64,000 nucleotides of DNA from Bradyrhizobium sp. MOS003 (GCF_003020125.1 NZ_PYFW01000008.1:218945-282944); one strand, 5' to 3'; counted from the first letter of the stretch, positions 42,842 through 52,548 are shown. Notes: a model not told the origin generated them from the sequence alone. A program made the numbers and translations.

Positions 42842-44125
42842 CTAGGTGGGCAGCGGCGGCGGCGCCGCGGGCTGCTCGATCGGTGGCGGGGAGGGCGGTT
42901 GCTCCGCCGTGCTCGCCGGAACCGGCTTCGTCAGCGGCTCCTCCACATTGCCGCCCTTGTAGAGGCGGGCGTAGCGGTGGCCGAGGCTGGTCAACACCTC
43001 ATAGCCGATGGTGCCGAAATGATGCGCGAGTTCGTCGACGGTGATGCCTTCGCCGAGCAGCGTCACCATATGGCCGCGCCGCGCCGCGTTCGGCGGCAGA
43101 TCGGTGATGTCGATCGCGATCAGATCCATCGAGATGCGGCCGGCGACCGGGCACCGCTTGCCGGCGACGATGACTTCGGCACCGCGGGTGCCGTCATTGG
43201 AACTGGCGGCGCGGAAATAGCCGTCGGCATAGCCGACTGCGATGATCGCGAGCTTGGTCGGCCGCCGCGCGGTCCAGGTACCGCCATAGCCGACGCTCTC
43301 GCCGCGCTCGATGGTGCGGATCTGCACGATGCGCGCCTTGAGGTCGACCACCGGCTGCATCGGATTGTCGGCCTCCGGCGTCGGGTTGACGCCGTAGAGG
43401 GCGGCGCCCGGCCGCACCAGGTCGAACTGGAAGGGCGCGCCGAGGAAGATGCCGGAGGAATTGGCGAGCGCCGCCGGCACGCCGGAGAACTCGCTGGCGA
43501 TGCCGCGGAAGGCCGCGAGCTGCTTGGCGTTCACCGGGTTGTTGAGCTGCTCGGCCGAGACCAGATGGCTCATCACCAGCGTGATGCCGTGATCGCCGGC
43601 ATTGATGCGCGGGATGATGGCCTGCGCTTCCGATAATGTCAGACCGAGCCGGTTCATGCCGGTGTCGATGTGGATCGCCGCGCCCCCGGTCCAGCCGGTG
43701 CGGCGGCAGAACACGTCCCATTCGGCGAGCTCGTTGAGGTCGCCGATGACGGGACGGCAATTGATCTTGGCGTAGTGCTCGCCGGTGTTCTGGAAATAGC
43801 CGCCGAGCACGTAGATCGTGGGCTCCGGGACGGCGGCGCGCACCTTGCGCGCTTCCTCGATGGTGGCGACGAAGAAGGTTTTGCAGCCGGCCTTGCTCAG
43901 CGCACGCGCGACCTCGGCGGCGCCGCAGCCATAGGCGTCGGCCTTGATCACCGCCGAGCATTCGGCCGGCACCGCGGTCTTCTCGAGCTTGCGCCAGTTG
44001 GCGATGATGGCGTCGAGATCGACGGTCAGCACGCCGCCATAGGCAGCGAGCGCGGCAGCCTGATTGGCCTCCGCGGAGAGAAGGCCGGATTGCGAGACGG
44101 TTTTCGGGTCGGACGCCATTGTCAT
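42842..44125 (-). CDS. alr: Alanine racemase (PLP-dependent) with a Pro-rich tail
   Basis: 427 residues. It supplies D-alanine for peptidoglycan. The PLP Lys is K61 in AVIKADAYGCGA. The C-terminal domain contains GYGGTWTARRP with the catalytic Tyr region and GRISMDLIAIDIT, both family hallmarks. After about residue 390 it continues in a 35-residue tail of Pro, Ala, Glu and Gln (EQPPSPPPIEQPAAPPPLPT) not needed for the fold. It lies 40 bp downstream of dnaB, in the common order dnaB-alr. Confidence 0.95.
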   Translation of the reverse strand: MTMASDPKTVSQSGLLSAEANQAAALAAYGGVLTVDLDAIIANWRKLEKTAVPAECSAVIKADAYGCGAAEVARALSKAGCKTFFVATIEEARKVRAAVPEPTIYVLGGYFQNTGEHYAKINCRPVIGDLNELAEWDVFCRRTGWTGGAAIHIDTGMNRLGLTLSEAQAIIPRINAGDHGITLVMSHLVSAEQLNNPVNAKQLAAFRGIASEFSGVPAALANSSGIFLGAPFQFDLVRPGAALYGVNPTPEADNPMQPVVDLKARIVQIRTIERGESVGYGGTWTARRPTKLAIIAVGYADGYFRAASSNDGTRGAEVIVAGKRCPVAGRISMDLIAIDITDLPPNAARRGHMVTLLGEGITVDELAHHFGTIGYEVLTSLGHRYARLYKGGNVEEPLTKPVPASTAEQPPSPPPIEQPAAPPPLPT

Positions 44126-44165
44126 GGCGTCGTTTTACGCAAGAGGCAGGTCCTGTTCAAGGAAC

Positions 44166-45674
<1,509 letters not shown>

Positions 45675-45997
45675 GGTCCAACGTGCTTAGCAATTTTGTT
45701 GGGCGGATGCGGGGCCGGGATAAAGCGCCGCCGCACGCGAAAGCGGAAGCGAAAGCTGACCGCTATCAACCGCTCAGTTAAAATGGTGGATGATTAACGC
45801 TCGCAGCACGCACCGCGCTTGACGGATTTTTGCGGAACTCGCCCCCGCCAGGAAGCGGCCGCGCCCGCGCCATGGAAAAATCCTGAAACCGTGAGCCTTA
45901 TAGCCTGAGCCCTAAATGGCATGAACCTTATGGACCGGCGCACAGACGAATCCAGAAACGCGCGAAATGACGCACGCTGGCGGCTTCAGTCTCGCCT
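45675..45997. other. Non-coding gap upstream of dnaB
   Basis: 323 bp. It should hold the dnaB promoter. On the minus strand TTGATA (near 45768) is a possible -35, but no convincing -10 follows at proper spacing. No repeat, tRNA or gene that I can support lies here. Confidence 0.4.
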
Positions 45998-46117
45998 TCA
46001 GATCAGCAGGAGGTAGACCAGTGCCACCAGAGCCGCCCCGACGCCGGTAACGATCAGGGCAAAATCGGTGCGGAGGTCGTCCTGCACGTCGAATGAGGTT
46101 TGGGTCTCTTTGCTCAT
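45998..46117 (-). CDS. Small single-span membrane protein
   Basis: 39 residues: a polar N-terminal half with MSKETQTSFDVQDDLRTDF and one C-terminal hydrophobic helix ALIVTGVGAALVALVYLLLI. The composition and stop just after the helix are those of a real tail-anchored miniprotein, and reading-frame use is consistent. There is no strong Shine-Dalgarno sequence upstream of 46117, so confidence is moderate. Function unknown. Confidence 0.5.
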   Translation of the reverse strand: MSKETQTSFDVQDDLRTDFALIVTGVGAALVALVYLLLI

Positions 46118-46258
46118 GGCGACGGTCTAAGCCAGGCCCGACCAGACTTATGTGAATTGGATCACATCTCCCCGGATTCTTTCGGGGGTATGGACGGAAC
46201 AGGCAGGCGGAGAAGGGAATTGTCTCCCGCGATCCGCCAACAGGGAACGAGGCAGGCG

Positions 46259-46465
46259 ATGCGGCCAGAACGGCAGCACCAGATTTGGCGGAGCGAGGCC
46301 GGCAGCCGGCTTTGGCTCTCGGGGCTGATTGCGGCCATGGAGCACGCGGAACGACCCGAAATCCGTCGCCAGCCTGTCGCACCCGAAATCATGGTCGAGC
46401 TGCAGGCGCAACTGGCGTTAACAGCCCTTTCCCGCTCCTGCCAGATTTCGATCCTGCGTCACTAG
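46259..46465 (+). CDS. Possible small protein, unrecognised
   Basis: 68 residues from ATG 46259, which has GAGG at good spacing. The frame is open from 46100. Composition is plausible for a helical cytoplasmic protein (LWLSGLIAAMEHAERPEIRR and VELQAQLALTALSRS), but I recognise no family. It may be spurious. It ends 4 bp before the frameshifted candidate on the other strand. Confidence 0.3.
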   Translation: MRPERQHQIWRSEAGSRLWLSGLIAAMEHAERPEIRRQPVAPEIMVELQAQLALTALSRSCQISILRH

Positions 46466-46468
46466 GAT

Positions 46469-46686
46469 CTATTCACCAGCCAATTTGGGCCTGGGCTTGC
46501 TCGAGCCTTCGCGGGCTCGCCGGATCTCCTCACGCGGCATGTAGTCGCGCGTCACCAGCACCCCGTCGGAGAGCTGCTCGGCCGCTTGCGCCGCGCCTTT
46601 GGGGGCGGCTGCGCTAATGCGCTGAGTTCACAGCCGATATCCTCAAACCGCCTAATCACATTCTTGCGCGTGGTGCCTGCTTCCAT
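46469..46686 (-). pseudogene. Possible frameshifted small gene
   Basis: The minus strand reads MEAGTTRKNVIRRFEDIGCE from 46686, with coding-like composition, and then hits a stop. A second frame, with AAQAAEQLSDGVLVTRDYMP followed by REEIRRAREGSSKPRPK, takes over and ends at 46469. Adding one C to the run of five C in the middle (about 46604) would fuse them into a 72-residue protein. It could be a decayed gene, a sequencing error or chance. No family is recognised. Confidence 0.35.
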
Positions 46687-46752
46687 TCGTGGCTCAATCG
46701 GATAAAAGGTGACCCCGCCGCGCCCGATGCCGGCTGCACCTCTCGGAATTCA

Positions 46753-47718
46753 ATGGAGATGATGGGAATGTCGAGCCGAGCGCTCAGCCTCGCGACGGTA
46801 GTGCTTCTGATCGGCTTCGGCGCGTCCGATACCGTTCTTGCGCAGGCGACCAACCTCGAGGCCGGCAAAACCCCGTCCCAGATTTTCTCGCAGACCTGCA
46901 ATGCCTGTCACAAGAGCCCGCGCGGACTTCTGAAGTCCGTTGCGCCGGGCTCCCTGCCGGGCTTCCTGCGCCAGCACTACACCACGAGCTCGGACATGGC
47001 GGGCATCCTCGCCTCCTATCTCGTCTCCAACGGCGCCGCCGATACGCGCTATCAGGCCAAGGACGGCAAGGACAAGAAGGACGGCGCCAAGGAGAAGGAT
47101 GCCAGCTCCAATCCCGAGCATCAGGGCCGCCGGCCGCGCGCCCAGGACGCCGCCAAGCCGGACGGCGAGGCTGCTCCCGCTGCGGATGGTGCGCGCCAGA
47201 AGCGCGCCGCACGTCCGGCCGAGGACGGCACGAAGCCCGAGGGGCAGGCTGCGCCCGAGGGACGCAAGGGCAAGCGGCGCGCCAAGCCCGGCACTGAAGA
47301 AGCCCCGAAGGTCGACGCCGCCGCGCCGGCCACCGAAGAGAAGAAGAACGAGCCCAAGCCGGAGTCCAAGCCCGAGCCGAAGCCCGACGAGGCCAAGCCC
47401 GATAGCAGCAAGGCGTCGGAGAAGCCCGCCGAGACCAAGCCCGAGAGCGCCAAGGTCGAGCCCCGCGGCACCGAAGCTCCGGCGCTGCGGCCCGATCCGG
47501 TCCCGGCGGTGACGCCGGCTGCACCGGCCGCCGCGAAGCCTGCCGAGCCGGCGGCACCCAAACCGACGGAAGAGGCTGCTCCCAAACCGGCTGCGCCTGC
47601 GGCCAGTTCCGAACCGGCGGCCAAGCCGCAGCAGCCGGCTCCGCCCGCGACCGCAGCAGCCCCGTCTGCCGCGCCAGCCGAGTCCTCCGGTCCGCCGGCA
47701 CCGCCGATCTCGCGTTAA
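46753..47718 (+). CDS. Exported CxxCH-motif protein with a long Lys/Pro/Ala-rich tail
   Basis: 321 residues (start 46753; ATG 46762 or 46768 are possible). A signal peptide ends near VLAQ. A single heme c motif CNACH (Cys49, Cys52, His53) stands in SQIFSQTCNACHKSPRGLLK, then LPGFLRQHYTTSSDMAGILA, a c-type cytochrome-like short helix pair ending at about residue 95. From ~100 to 321 the chain is low-complexity (Lys, Glu, Pro, Ala), with PKPESKPEPKP-type repeats and an all-Pro/Ala end. It may be a periplasmic monoheme protein with a cell-wall-spanning tail. Axial Met cannot be assigned by eye. Function unknown. Confidence 0.8.
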   Translation: MEMMGMSSRALSLATVVLLIGFGASDTVLAQATNLEAGKTPSQIFSQTCNACHKSPRGLLKSVAPGSLPGFLRQHYTTSSDMAGILASYLVSNGAADTRYQAKDGKDKKDGAKEKDASSNPEHQGRRPRAQDAAKPDGEAAPAADGARQKRAARPAEDGTKPEGQAAPEGRKGKRRAKPGTEEAPKVDAAAPATEEKKNEPKPESKPEPKPDEAKPDSSKASEKPAETKPESAKVEPRGTEAPALRPDPVPAVTPAAPAAAKPAEPAAPKPTEEAAPKPAAPAASSEPAAKPQQPAPPATAAAPSAAPAESSGPPAPPISR

Positions 47719-47787
47719 GCCAGCTGCTTTTCTTATCGATATGCGGAGGCCGCGTTCATCGCGGCCTCCGCATCGTATTGACCACCG

Positions 47788-47817
47788 CTAGAGCAATACT
47801 CTAGAGTGATACTCTAG
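47788..47817. promoter_or_regulatory. Double TetR operator, two overlapping CTAGAG-N5-CTCTAG palindromes
   Basis: CTAGAG (47788) - CAATA - CTCTAG (to 47804) overlaps CTAGAG (47801) - TGATA - CTCTAG (to 47817). The two 17-bp inverted repeats share 4 bp and are 13 bp apart. They end just before the AGGAGG Shine-Dalgarno of the TetR gene, and a TTGACC (47778) resembling a -35 stands just upstream. This is the usual layout of a self-repressing TetR promoter. Confidence 0.75.
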
Positions 47818-47826
47818 GAGGCGTTG

Positions 47827-48423
47827 ATGACGGCGAGCGTGCGGGACGACCTGTTGGCAGCCGGGCTAATCGTGTTCGACCGCGTCGGCTTCGAAGCTGC
47901 GACGGTGGCCGCGATCCGCACCCGGGCGCGCGCCTCCAACGGCAGCTTCTTCCACGCCTTTGCCTCGAAGAAGGAGCTCGCCGGCGCGCTGTTCCTGGAG
48001 GTCCTGCGGCACTATCACGCCGCGGTGCTGGCCACGCTCGATCCCGTGCCCAATGCGGAGCAGGGCATCGATCGGCTGATCCGGGCCCACCTCTACTGGG
48101 TCGTGACCAGCCGGCGCGAGGCGCGCTATTTGTTCGAGATTTCGCGGAGCGAGTGGGGCGAGGACGTCCGCGACGCCCAGCGCGCGCAGAATGCGCGGCT
48201 CGCCGAGGGCATCGAGCGCTGGCGTGCGCCGCTGGTCGCAAACGGCGAGCTCTTGCCGATGACGCCGGTGATGTTCGTGAGCCAGCTCATCGGTCCCGCG
48301 CAGATCTTCTGCCGCGCTTTCCTGTCGGGACGCGACCGCGCCGATCCGCGCGTCGAGGCCGACACGCTGATCGCCTGCGCCTGCCGTGCGCTCCGACCGC
48401 CCGAACGCATCAACAAACGATAA
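47827..48423 (+). CDS. TetR family transcriptional regulator
   Basis: 198 residues from ATG 47827 (AGGAGG 6 bp upstream). The N-terminal HTH region DDLLAAGLIVFDRVGFEAAT then VAAIRTRARASNGSFFHAFASKKELAG is of TetR type (G-x-F-F/Y-x-x-F-x-x-K-x-E). The C-terminal helical ligand domain is not diagnostic. It lies 10 bp before a PaaI-type thioesterase, and its promoter carries two overlapping palindromes, so it likely controls itself and the thioesterase. The ligand may be an acyl-CoA or aromatic (inference). Confidence 0.92.
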   Translation: MTASVRDDLLAAGLIVFDRVGFEAATVAAIRTRARASNGSFFHAFASKKELAGALFLEVLRHYHAAVLATLDPVPNAEQGIDRLIRAHLYWVVTSRREARYLFEISRSEWGEDVRDAQRAQNARLAEGIERWRAPLVANGELLPMTPVMFVSQLIGPAQIFCRAFLSGRDRADPRVEADTLIACACRALRPPERINKR

Positions 48424-48433
48424 GGAGAGCGAT

Positions 48434-48898
48434 ATGCGCAACGAGGCAGATCCTGAATTTGCACCGATCTCCGAACGCATTCATGCCAATGTCGGTCGGC
48501 AAGGCTTCATGAACCTGGTCGGCGCCGAGCTTTCGGAATTGTCGCGCGGCACCTGCACGATCGCCGTGGATCGCCGGCCGGAGCTGCTGCAGCAGCACGG
48601 CTTCTTCCATGGCGGCGTCACCGCCTTCCTGGTCGACAACGCCACGACGATCGCAGCCGCCACCTCGCGCGGCCAGCCGGCGCTGACGGCGGAATACAAG
48701 CTCAATTTGTCACCCGCGGTCGGCGAGAGGCTGATCTGCCGCGCGAGGGTGATCAAGCCTGGCCGCCAGGTGTCGGTGGTCGCGGCCGACGTGTTCTGCG
48801 TCAGCGACGGTGTCGAGAAGCACACGGCAACGGCGCTGGCCTCGATCGCGATGTTGAGCGAGGACGTCGCCGCAAAAACGAAAAACCCGGCCGCCTGA
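48434..48898 (+). CDS. PaaI-family hotdog-fold thioesterase
   Basis: 154 residues with AAGGAGAG upstream of ATG 48434. The hotdog thioesterase pattern is HGFFHGGVTAFLVDNATTIA, with the family HGG-x-D element, then LTAEYKLNLSPAVGERLICR and ARVIKPGRQVSVVAADVF. It hydrolyses acyl-CoA, often aromatic or medium-chain. It is in an operon with the TetR gene just upstream. The substrate is unknown. Confidence 0.9.
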   Translation: MRNEADPEFAPISERIHANVGRQGFMNLVGAELSELSRGTCTIAVDRRPELLQQHGFFHGGVTAFLVDNATTIAAATSRGQPALTAEYKLNLSPAVGERLICRARVIKPGRQVSVVAADVFCVSDGVEKHTATALASIAMLSEDVAAKTKNPAA

Positions 48899-48919
48899 GG
48901 CGACCGGGTTTCGATACCT

Positions 48920-49002
48920 GTCATTGCCGGGCTTGACCCGGCAATCCATCGACTTGAGCAAAATCCCTTTGATGGATGCGCGGGTCAGGCCCGCGCATGA
49001 CG
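48920..49002. repeat. Intergenic inverted-repeat element, type C
   Basis: GTCATTGCCGGGCTTGACCC with GGCAATCCATC folds on itself, and GATGGATGCGCGGGTCAGGC then CCGCGCATGAC makes a second hairpin. CATTGCC and the TGGATG centre link the two halves as a bipartite inverted repeat. It lies between the thioesterase gene and the end of rplI (both pointing to it) and may help terminate both. Confidence 0.7.
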
Positions 49003-49011
49003 AGTTGTGGC

Positions 49012-49611
49012 TTACTTCTCTTCCGCAGCCGGCGCCGGCTCGGCTTCGTCCTGCTCGGCTTCCGGATCGAAGAACTCGCCGGCGGCGGCGATCGCCTCGG
49101 CGGCTGCGTCGCGGTCCTCGTTGCGGGTCGAGATGTCCTCGCCGCGGTTGATGCGCTCGGCCTCGTCCTGGCTGCGGGCAACCGTGACGGAGATCTCGAC
49201 CTCAACCTCGGGGTGGATGGCAACAGTGATGGAGCGCTTGCCGATGACCTTGATCGGCGCATCGAGCTGAACCTGCGGGCGGGCCAGCGAGATGCCGTCA
49301 GCTTCGAACGCGACGACGATGTCACGCACGTTGACCGAGCCGAACAGCTGGCCGGATTCCGAGGCCTGACGGATCACGATGATGTTCTTGCCCGCGATCT
49401 TCTCGGCGACCTTGGACGCCTCGCCCTTGCTCTGCAGGTTGCGAGCTTCGAGGTCGGCCTTCATGCCGTCGTACTTGGCCTTGTTGTCGGTGGTGGCGCG
49501 CAGCGCCTTGCCACGCTTGAGCAGGAAATTGCGGGCATAGCCGTCGCGAACCTTCACGACTTCGCCCATCTGGCCGAGCTTGCTCACGCGTTCCAGCAAA
49601 ATGACTTCCAT
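49012..49611 (-). CDS. rplI: 50S ribosomal protein L9, with extended acidic tail
   Basis: 199 residues versus about 150 in E. coli. The start MEVILLERVSKLGQMGEVVK and VRDGYARNFLLKRGKAL are the L9 RNA-binding N-domain. The long linker helix and the C-domain (LFGSVNVRDIVVAFEADGIS, KVIGKRSITVAIHPEVEVEI) follow. The last ~45 residues are Ala/Glu/Asp-rich, common in Bradyrhizobium-type L9. It is the last gene of the rpsF-rpsR-DUF2232-rplI operon. Confidence 0.97.
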   Translation of the reverse strand: MEVILLERVSKLGQMGEVVKVRDGYARNFLLKRGKALRATTDNKAKYDGMKADLEARNLQSKGEASKVAEKIAGKNIIVIRQASESGQLFGSVNVRDIVVAFEADGISLARPQVQLDAPIKVIGKRSITVAIHPEVEVEISVTVARSQDEAERINRGEDISTRNEDRDAAAEAIAAAGEFFDPEAEQDEAEPAPAAEEK

Positions 49612-49657
49612 ATTCGTTCTCCTTTGAAGTGTTGAGTGTGGATTTTCGAACTTGAAC

Positions 49658-50629
49658 TTAAGCGGTTGGCAGTGGCGGCGGCTGCCGGCTGCGCAGGAAG
49701 CGCTCGCGGAAGCCGAACACTGCGTCCGCCATTCCGAGGATCACCATCGCAATCACCGGCCAGCCGAACACGACCACGACGGCGTAGGTCGAGCCGAGCC
49801 AGAACGTGCGGCTCTTCAGCGCCAGCGTGAGCGTATGCAGCACGGCAAAGCCGGTCAGCGCATAGCCCATCATCAGCGCGGTGGCGGTGATCTGTGCGGC
49901 GATCGCGAGCAGCCCGCCGGTGAAGCAGAAGGCGAGCGCGATGCACAGCGCCACCAGCGTCATCGGCGGCAGCTCCGCCGTCTTCATGTCCGGCCACGGG
50001 CGACGCAGCCGGCCCGAGGTCGCCGTAATCTTGGCGCTGAGCCAGAGGTTGAGGGTCAGCGTCATCATCGCGATGATGGTGGCCCCGGCCGGTGCGATCC
50101 GCACCAGCGCATCGACGAACTGACCGGCCTCGCCGGAGCTTTGCGGGTCGGTGGCCCGGAGCATGCGCATCAGGCCGCGCCGCAGCGTGCCGATGATGGT
50201 CTCGGCGTCGGTCCCGAGCGTGAGCAGGGCGGCGATCGTGGTCAGCGTGGCGAAGCCCGCGAGCCACAGCAGGATGCGGCCGACCGGATACCATTCGAGC
50301 TCGGGCTCTGCGGGCGCGGCGGCGTCCGGCGCGACATGTCCGACTGGACGGCTGAGCAGGACGAGATGGCCGAGCCACCACGCCGGCAGCGCGACGGTGA
50401 CGGCGAAGGCGATGCAATAGGGCAGGCCGAACAGCGCACCGAGGCCGATCGCGGCTGCGATGCCGCCGAGGCTCGCGCATAGTGGTCCCCAGCCGATCGC
50501 GGCGACCATCAGCGGCAGCGGTGCGAGATAGAACAGGACGAGCGAGATCAGCGCGCCCGAAATGATCGAGGCGAACATCAGCGCCGACGCAGCGCCGGCA
50601 ATCAGGGCTATCAGCACAAAGGCCATCAT
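49658..50629 (-). CDS. DUF2232 family membrane protein
   Basis: 323 residues from ATG 50629; the open frame to 50674 adds a basic stretch without homology. It has about eight hydrophobic segments, beginning MMAFVLIALIAGAASALMFA. Proteins with DUF2232 are regularly encoded between rpsR and rplI in alphaproteobacteria and Firmicutes, exactly as here. The function is unknown. It probably resembles ECF-transporter S-component-like membrane proteins (family knowledge, not seen by eye). Confidence 0.85.
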   Translation of the reverse strand: MMAFVLIALIAGAASALMFASIISGALISLVLFYLAPLPLMVAAIGWGPLCASLGGIAAAIGLGALFGLPYCIAFAVTVALPAWWLGHLVLLSRPVGHVAPDAAAPAEPELEWYPVGRILLWLAGFATLTTIAALLTLGTDAETIIGTLRRGLMRMLRATDPQSSGEAGQFVDALVRIAPAGATIIAMMTLTLNLWLSAKITATSGRLRRPWPDMKTAELPPMTLVALCIALAFCFTGGLLAIAAQITATALMMGYALTGFAVLHTLTLALKSRTFWLGSTYAVVVVFGWPVIAMVILGMADAVFGFRERFLRSRQPPPLPTA

Positions 50630-50756
50630 CAGCTGTCCCGCTCCCTTCGAGCGGTTAGAGGCATCTCGCCCCAACCATCGGCAACCGGACGACCCGGAAG
50701 CCTTATGAGATTAAAGAGTGCAGCCGGCGGCGATGTCGCCGCCGGCTGAATTCGTC

Positions 50757-50996
50757 TTAGCGAATGACGTAGGGCAGCAGGCCCAGGAACCGCGCGCGCT
50801 TGATGGCGCGGGCGAGTTCACGCTGCTTCTTCGCGGACACCGCGGTGATGCGGCTCGGCACGATCTTGCCGCGCTCGGAGACGTAACGCATCAAGAGCTT
50901 GGAGTCCTTGTAGTCGATCTTGGGAGCATTGGCGCCCGTGAACGGGCAGCTCTTGCGACGACGGAAAAACGGGCGGCGTGCACCAGCTTCAGCCAT
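50757..50996 (-). CDS. rpsR: 30S ribosomal protein S18
   Basis: 79 residues, the normal length. RRPFFRRRKSCPFTGANAPK then IDYKDSKLLMRYVSERGKIV and PSRITAVSAKKQRELARAIK RAR match S18 closely. It binds S6 in the small-subunit platform. It lies 5 bp downstream of rpsF on the minus strand. Confidence 0.97.
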   Translation of the reverse strand: MAEAGARRPFFRRRKSCPFTGANAPKIDYKDSKLLMRYVSERGKIVPSRITAVSAKKQRELARAIKRARFLGLLPYVIR

Positions 50997-51001
50997 TGTT
51001 C

Positions 51002-51511
51002 TTACTCCCCTTCCGTCGTGGTCGTGGTTTCAGCGTCTTCGCGCGGACGGCGCGGGCCTCGGTCACCGCGGAAGCCACCACCGTCACGATCGCCGCCACG
51101 GAAACCACCCTCGCGGTCGCCGCGGAAGCCACCGCCTTCGCGGTCGCCACGGAAGCCGCCGCCACGGTCGTCGCGCTCGCGGTCACGGTCGGCCTTGCGC
51201 ATCATCGCGGACGGGCCTTCCTCGAGTTCCTCGACGCGGACGCTGAGATAGCGGATCACGTCTTCGCTGATGCGCTCCTGGCGCTCGATCTCGGCGATCG
51301 CCGCGGACGGCGCGTCGATGTTGAGCAGCACGAAGTGCGCCTTGCGGTTCTTGTTCATGCGGTAGGTGAGGGAGCGTACGCCCCAATTCTCGGTCTTGGT
51401 GACCTTGCCGCCGAGACCCTCGACGATACCGGTCATCTGCGCAGTCAGCTCTTCGACCTGCTGCGTGCTCGCGTCCTGACGCGCGAGAAAGACATGCTCA
51501 TAAAGAGCCAT
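51002..51511 (-). CDS. rpsF: 30S ribosomal protein S6 with a Gly/Arg/Asp-rich C-terminal tail
   Basis: 169 residues from ATG 51511 (ALYEHVFLARQDASTQQVEE). The S6 core ends near residue 110. It includes LTAQMTGIVEGLGGKVTKTE, WGVRSLTYRMNKNRKAHFVL and a C-terminal SVRVEELEEGPSAMMRKA. After that come about 50 residues of repeated GFRGDRE/GGGFRGD units, an RGG-like low-complexity tail encoded by direct DNA repeats at about 51057..51170. The tail is usual in length variation for alphaproteobacterial S6 but unusually repetitive. Confidence 0.95.
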   Translation of the reverse strand: MALYEHVFLARQDASTQQVEELTAQMTGIVEGLGGKVTKTENWGVRSLTYRMNKNRKAHFVLLNIDAPSAAIAEIERQERISEDVIRYLSVRVEELEEGPSAMMRKADRDRERDDRGGGFRGDREGGGFRGDREGGFRGGDRDGGGFRGDRGPRRPREDAETTTTTEGE

Positions 51512-51730
51512 GGTGGTCCTTTCCTCATGTTGGCGCATCGCCCGGCGTCAAGCCCTTAAGAGGCCTTCGGAAAGGACTCTGGGATTAAGCTCAGAAGGCG
51601 GAAACACGGGACGACGGGCCGACTGGCCCTGCCACACCAAAATCACGAATGATTTGCTGAGACCGTCCGTTCAGCTCCCGGCCGGGGTCTGCGGATGCGC
51701 GCCTTATACGGATTTTGGCCGGCTTGGCAA
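51512..51730 (-). promoter_or_regulatory. rpsF promoter and ~185-nt leader
   Basis: On the minus strand TTGCCA (51730-51725), 16 bp, then TATAAG (51708-51703) form a good sigma-70-type promoter, giving a start about 51697 and a long leader to 51511. The leader contains CCGAAGGCC and CGCCGGGCG segments that could form the S6:S18-binding autoregulatory motif known in many bacteria, but I could not fold it with confidence. The remaining gap up to 51846 has only the TetR operator. No gene was found in this 335-bp interval. Confidence 0.55.
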
Positions 51731-51808
51731 GGTTGGAACACCTCGTTTTGGGCCAGACGATACCGGCGAGGCGGCCAGCCCCACCTCGATACCGGCTTGA
51801 TCTATTTG

Positions 51809-51825
51809 TTTGTATAGCATACAAA
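51809..51825. promoter_or_regulatory. Candidate TetR operator upstream of the TetR-desaturase pair
   Basis: TTTGTAT-AGC-ATACAAA is a perfect 7-bp-arm inverted repeat in an AT-rich stretch, 22 bp before the TetR ATG at 51847. Position and symmetry suit autorepression by the adjacent TetR protein. It also lies 79 bp upstream of the divergent rpsF promoter. Confidence 0.65.
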
Positions 51826-51846
51826 TAATGGGATCGGGAGGTTCTG

Positions 51847-52548
51847 ATGGCAGGTGAGTCGGTCCAGGCTCCGTTCGAGGCTTCGACGGGCGATCCCAAG
51901 CACGCTGCGCGGGCCACACGGTCGGCCGGCCGCAAGATGCGGTCGCTGCTGCTGGATGCGGCGAGCCCGTTGTTCCGGGAGCGCGGGCTGTCAGGTACGG
52001 CGATTACTGATATCGCGGCGGCCGCGGACGCATTCCCGAGCCAGATCACCTATTATTTCCGCACCAAGGAGGCGCTGTTCGTCGAATGCGCCTGCCGCGA
52101 ACTGCTGTATCTGGCGCGTGCGACGGAGCAGGCGGCGCTGAAGGCGCGCACGCCGCGGGACTACACGCATGCGCTGGCGCAGACCGTGACGGCGAGCGAT
52201 TCAGTGGCGTTCTTCGCCGAAGCGCTGACATTGACGCGGCGCCGCCAGGATCTCGCACCGCTCGTGGAGCGCACGATCGAGCGCCTGCACGGCGAAGGCG
52301 CGCGCGCCTATGCGAGCCAGGTGGCGCGGCACGGCTGGCGCTCGCTGCGCGCGCCCGACGAAAGCTCGCGGCGGTTCTGGGCCGTTGCGATCGGAATCAT
52401 TCTCGAAGGCTACGCGATGGGACGTTCGCCCGAGGCGCTCTGCGCCGAGATGCTGCGCGTGCTCGGCGAGCAGGCGAAATCCACCGGTGAGGCGACACGT
52501 CTGCGTCTCGTCGATGATGCAGCAAGCAATTCGAACGAGGAAGGCTAG
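51847..52548 (+). CDS. TetR family transcriptional regulator
   Basis: 233 residues. A disordered 30-residue N-terminus is followed by the HTH LLDAASPLFRERGLSGTAIT and DIAAAADAFPSQITYYFRTK EALF, typical of TetR. It sits 3 bp before a fatty acid desaturase in an evident operon and behind a palindromic operator. TetR-desaturase pairs such as DesT control membrane-lipid unsaturation in response to acyl-CoA, so this is a reasonable inference here. Confidence 0.92.
   Translation: MAGESVQAPFEASTGDPKHAARATRSAGRKMRSLLLDAASPLFRERGLSGTAITDIAAAADAFPSQITYYFRTKEALFVECACRELLYLARATEQAALKARTPRDYTHALAQTVTASDSVAFFAEALTLTRRRQDLAPLVERTIERLHGEGARAYASQVARHGWRSLRAPDESSRRFWAVAIGIILEGYAMGRSPEALCAEMLRVLGEQAKSTGEATRLRLVDDAASNSNEEG

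Noticed and set aside
51057..51190. Short direct repeats that might suggest a CRISPR-like array
   Set aside because: They are coding repeats of the S6 Gly/Arg tail, without constant spacers.
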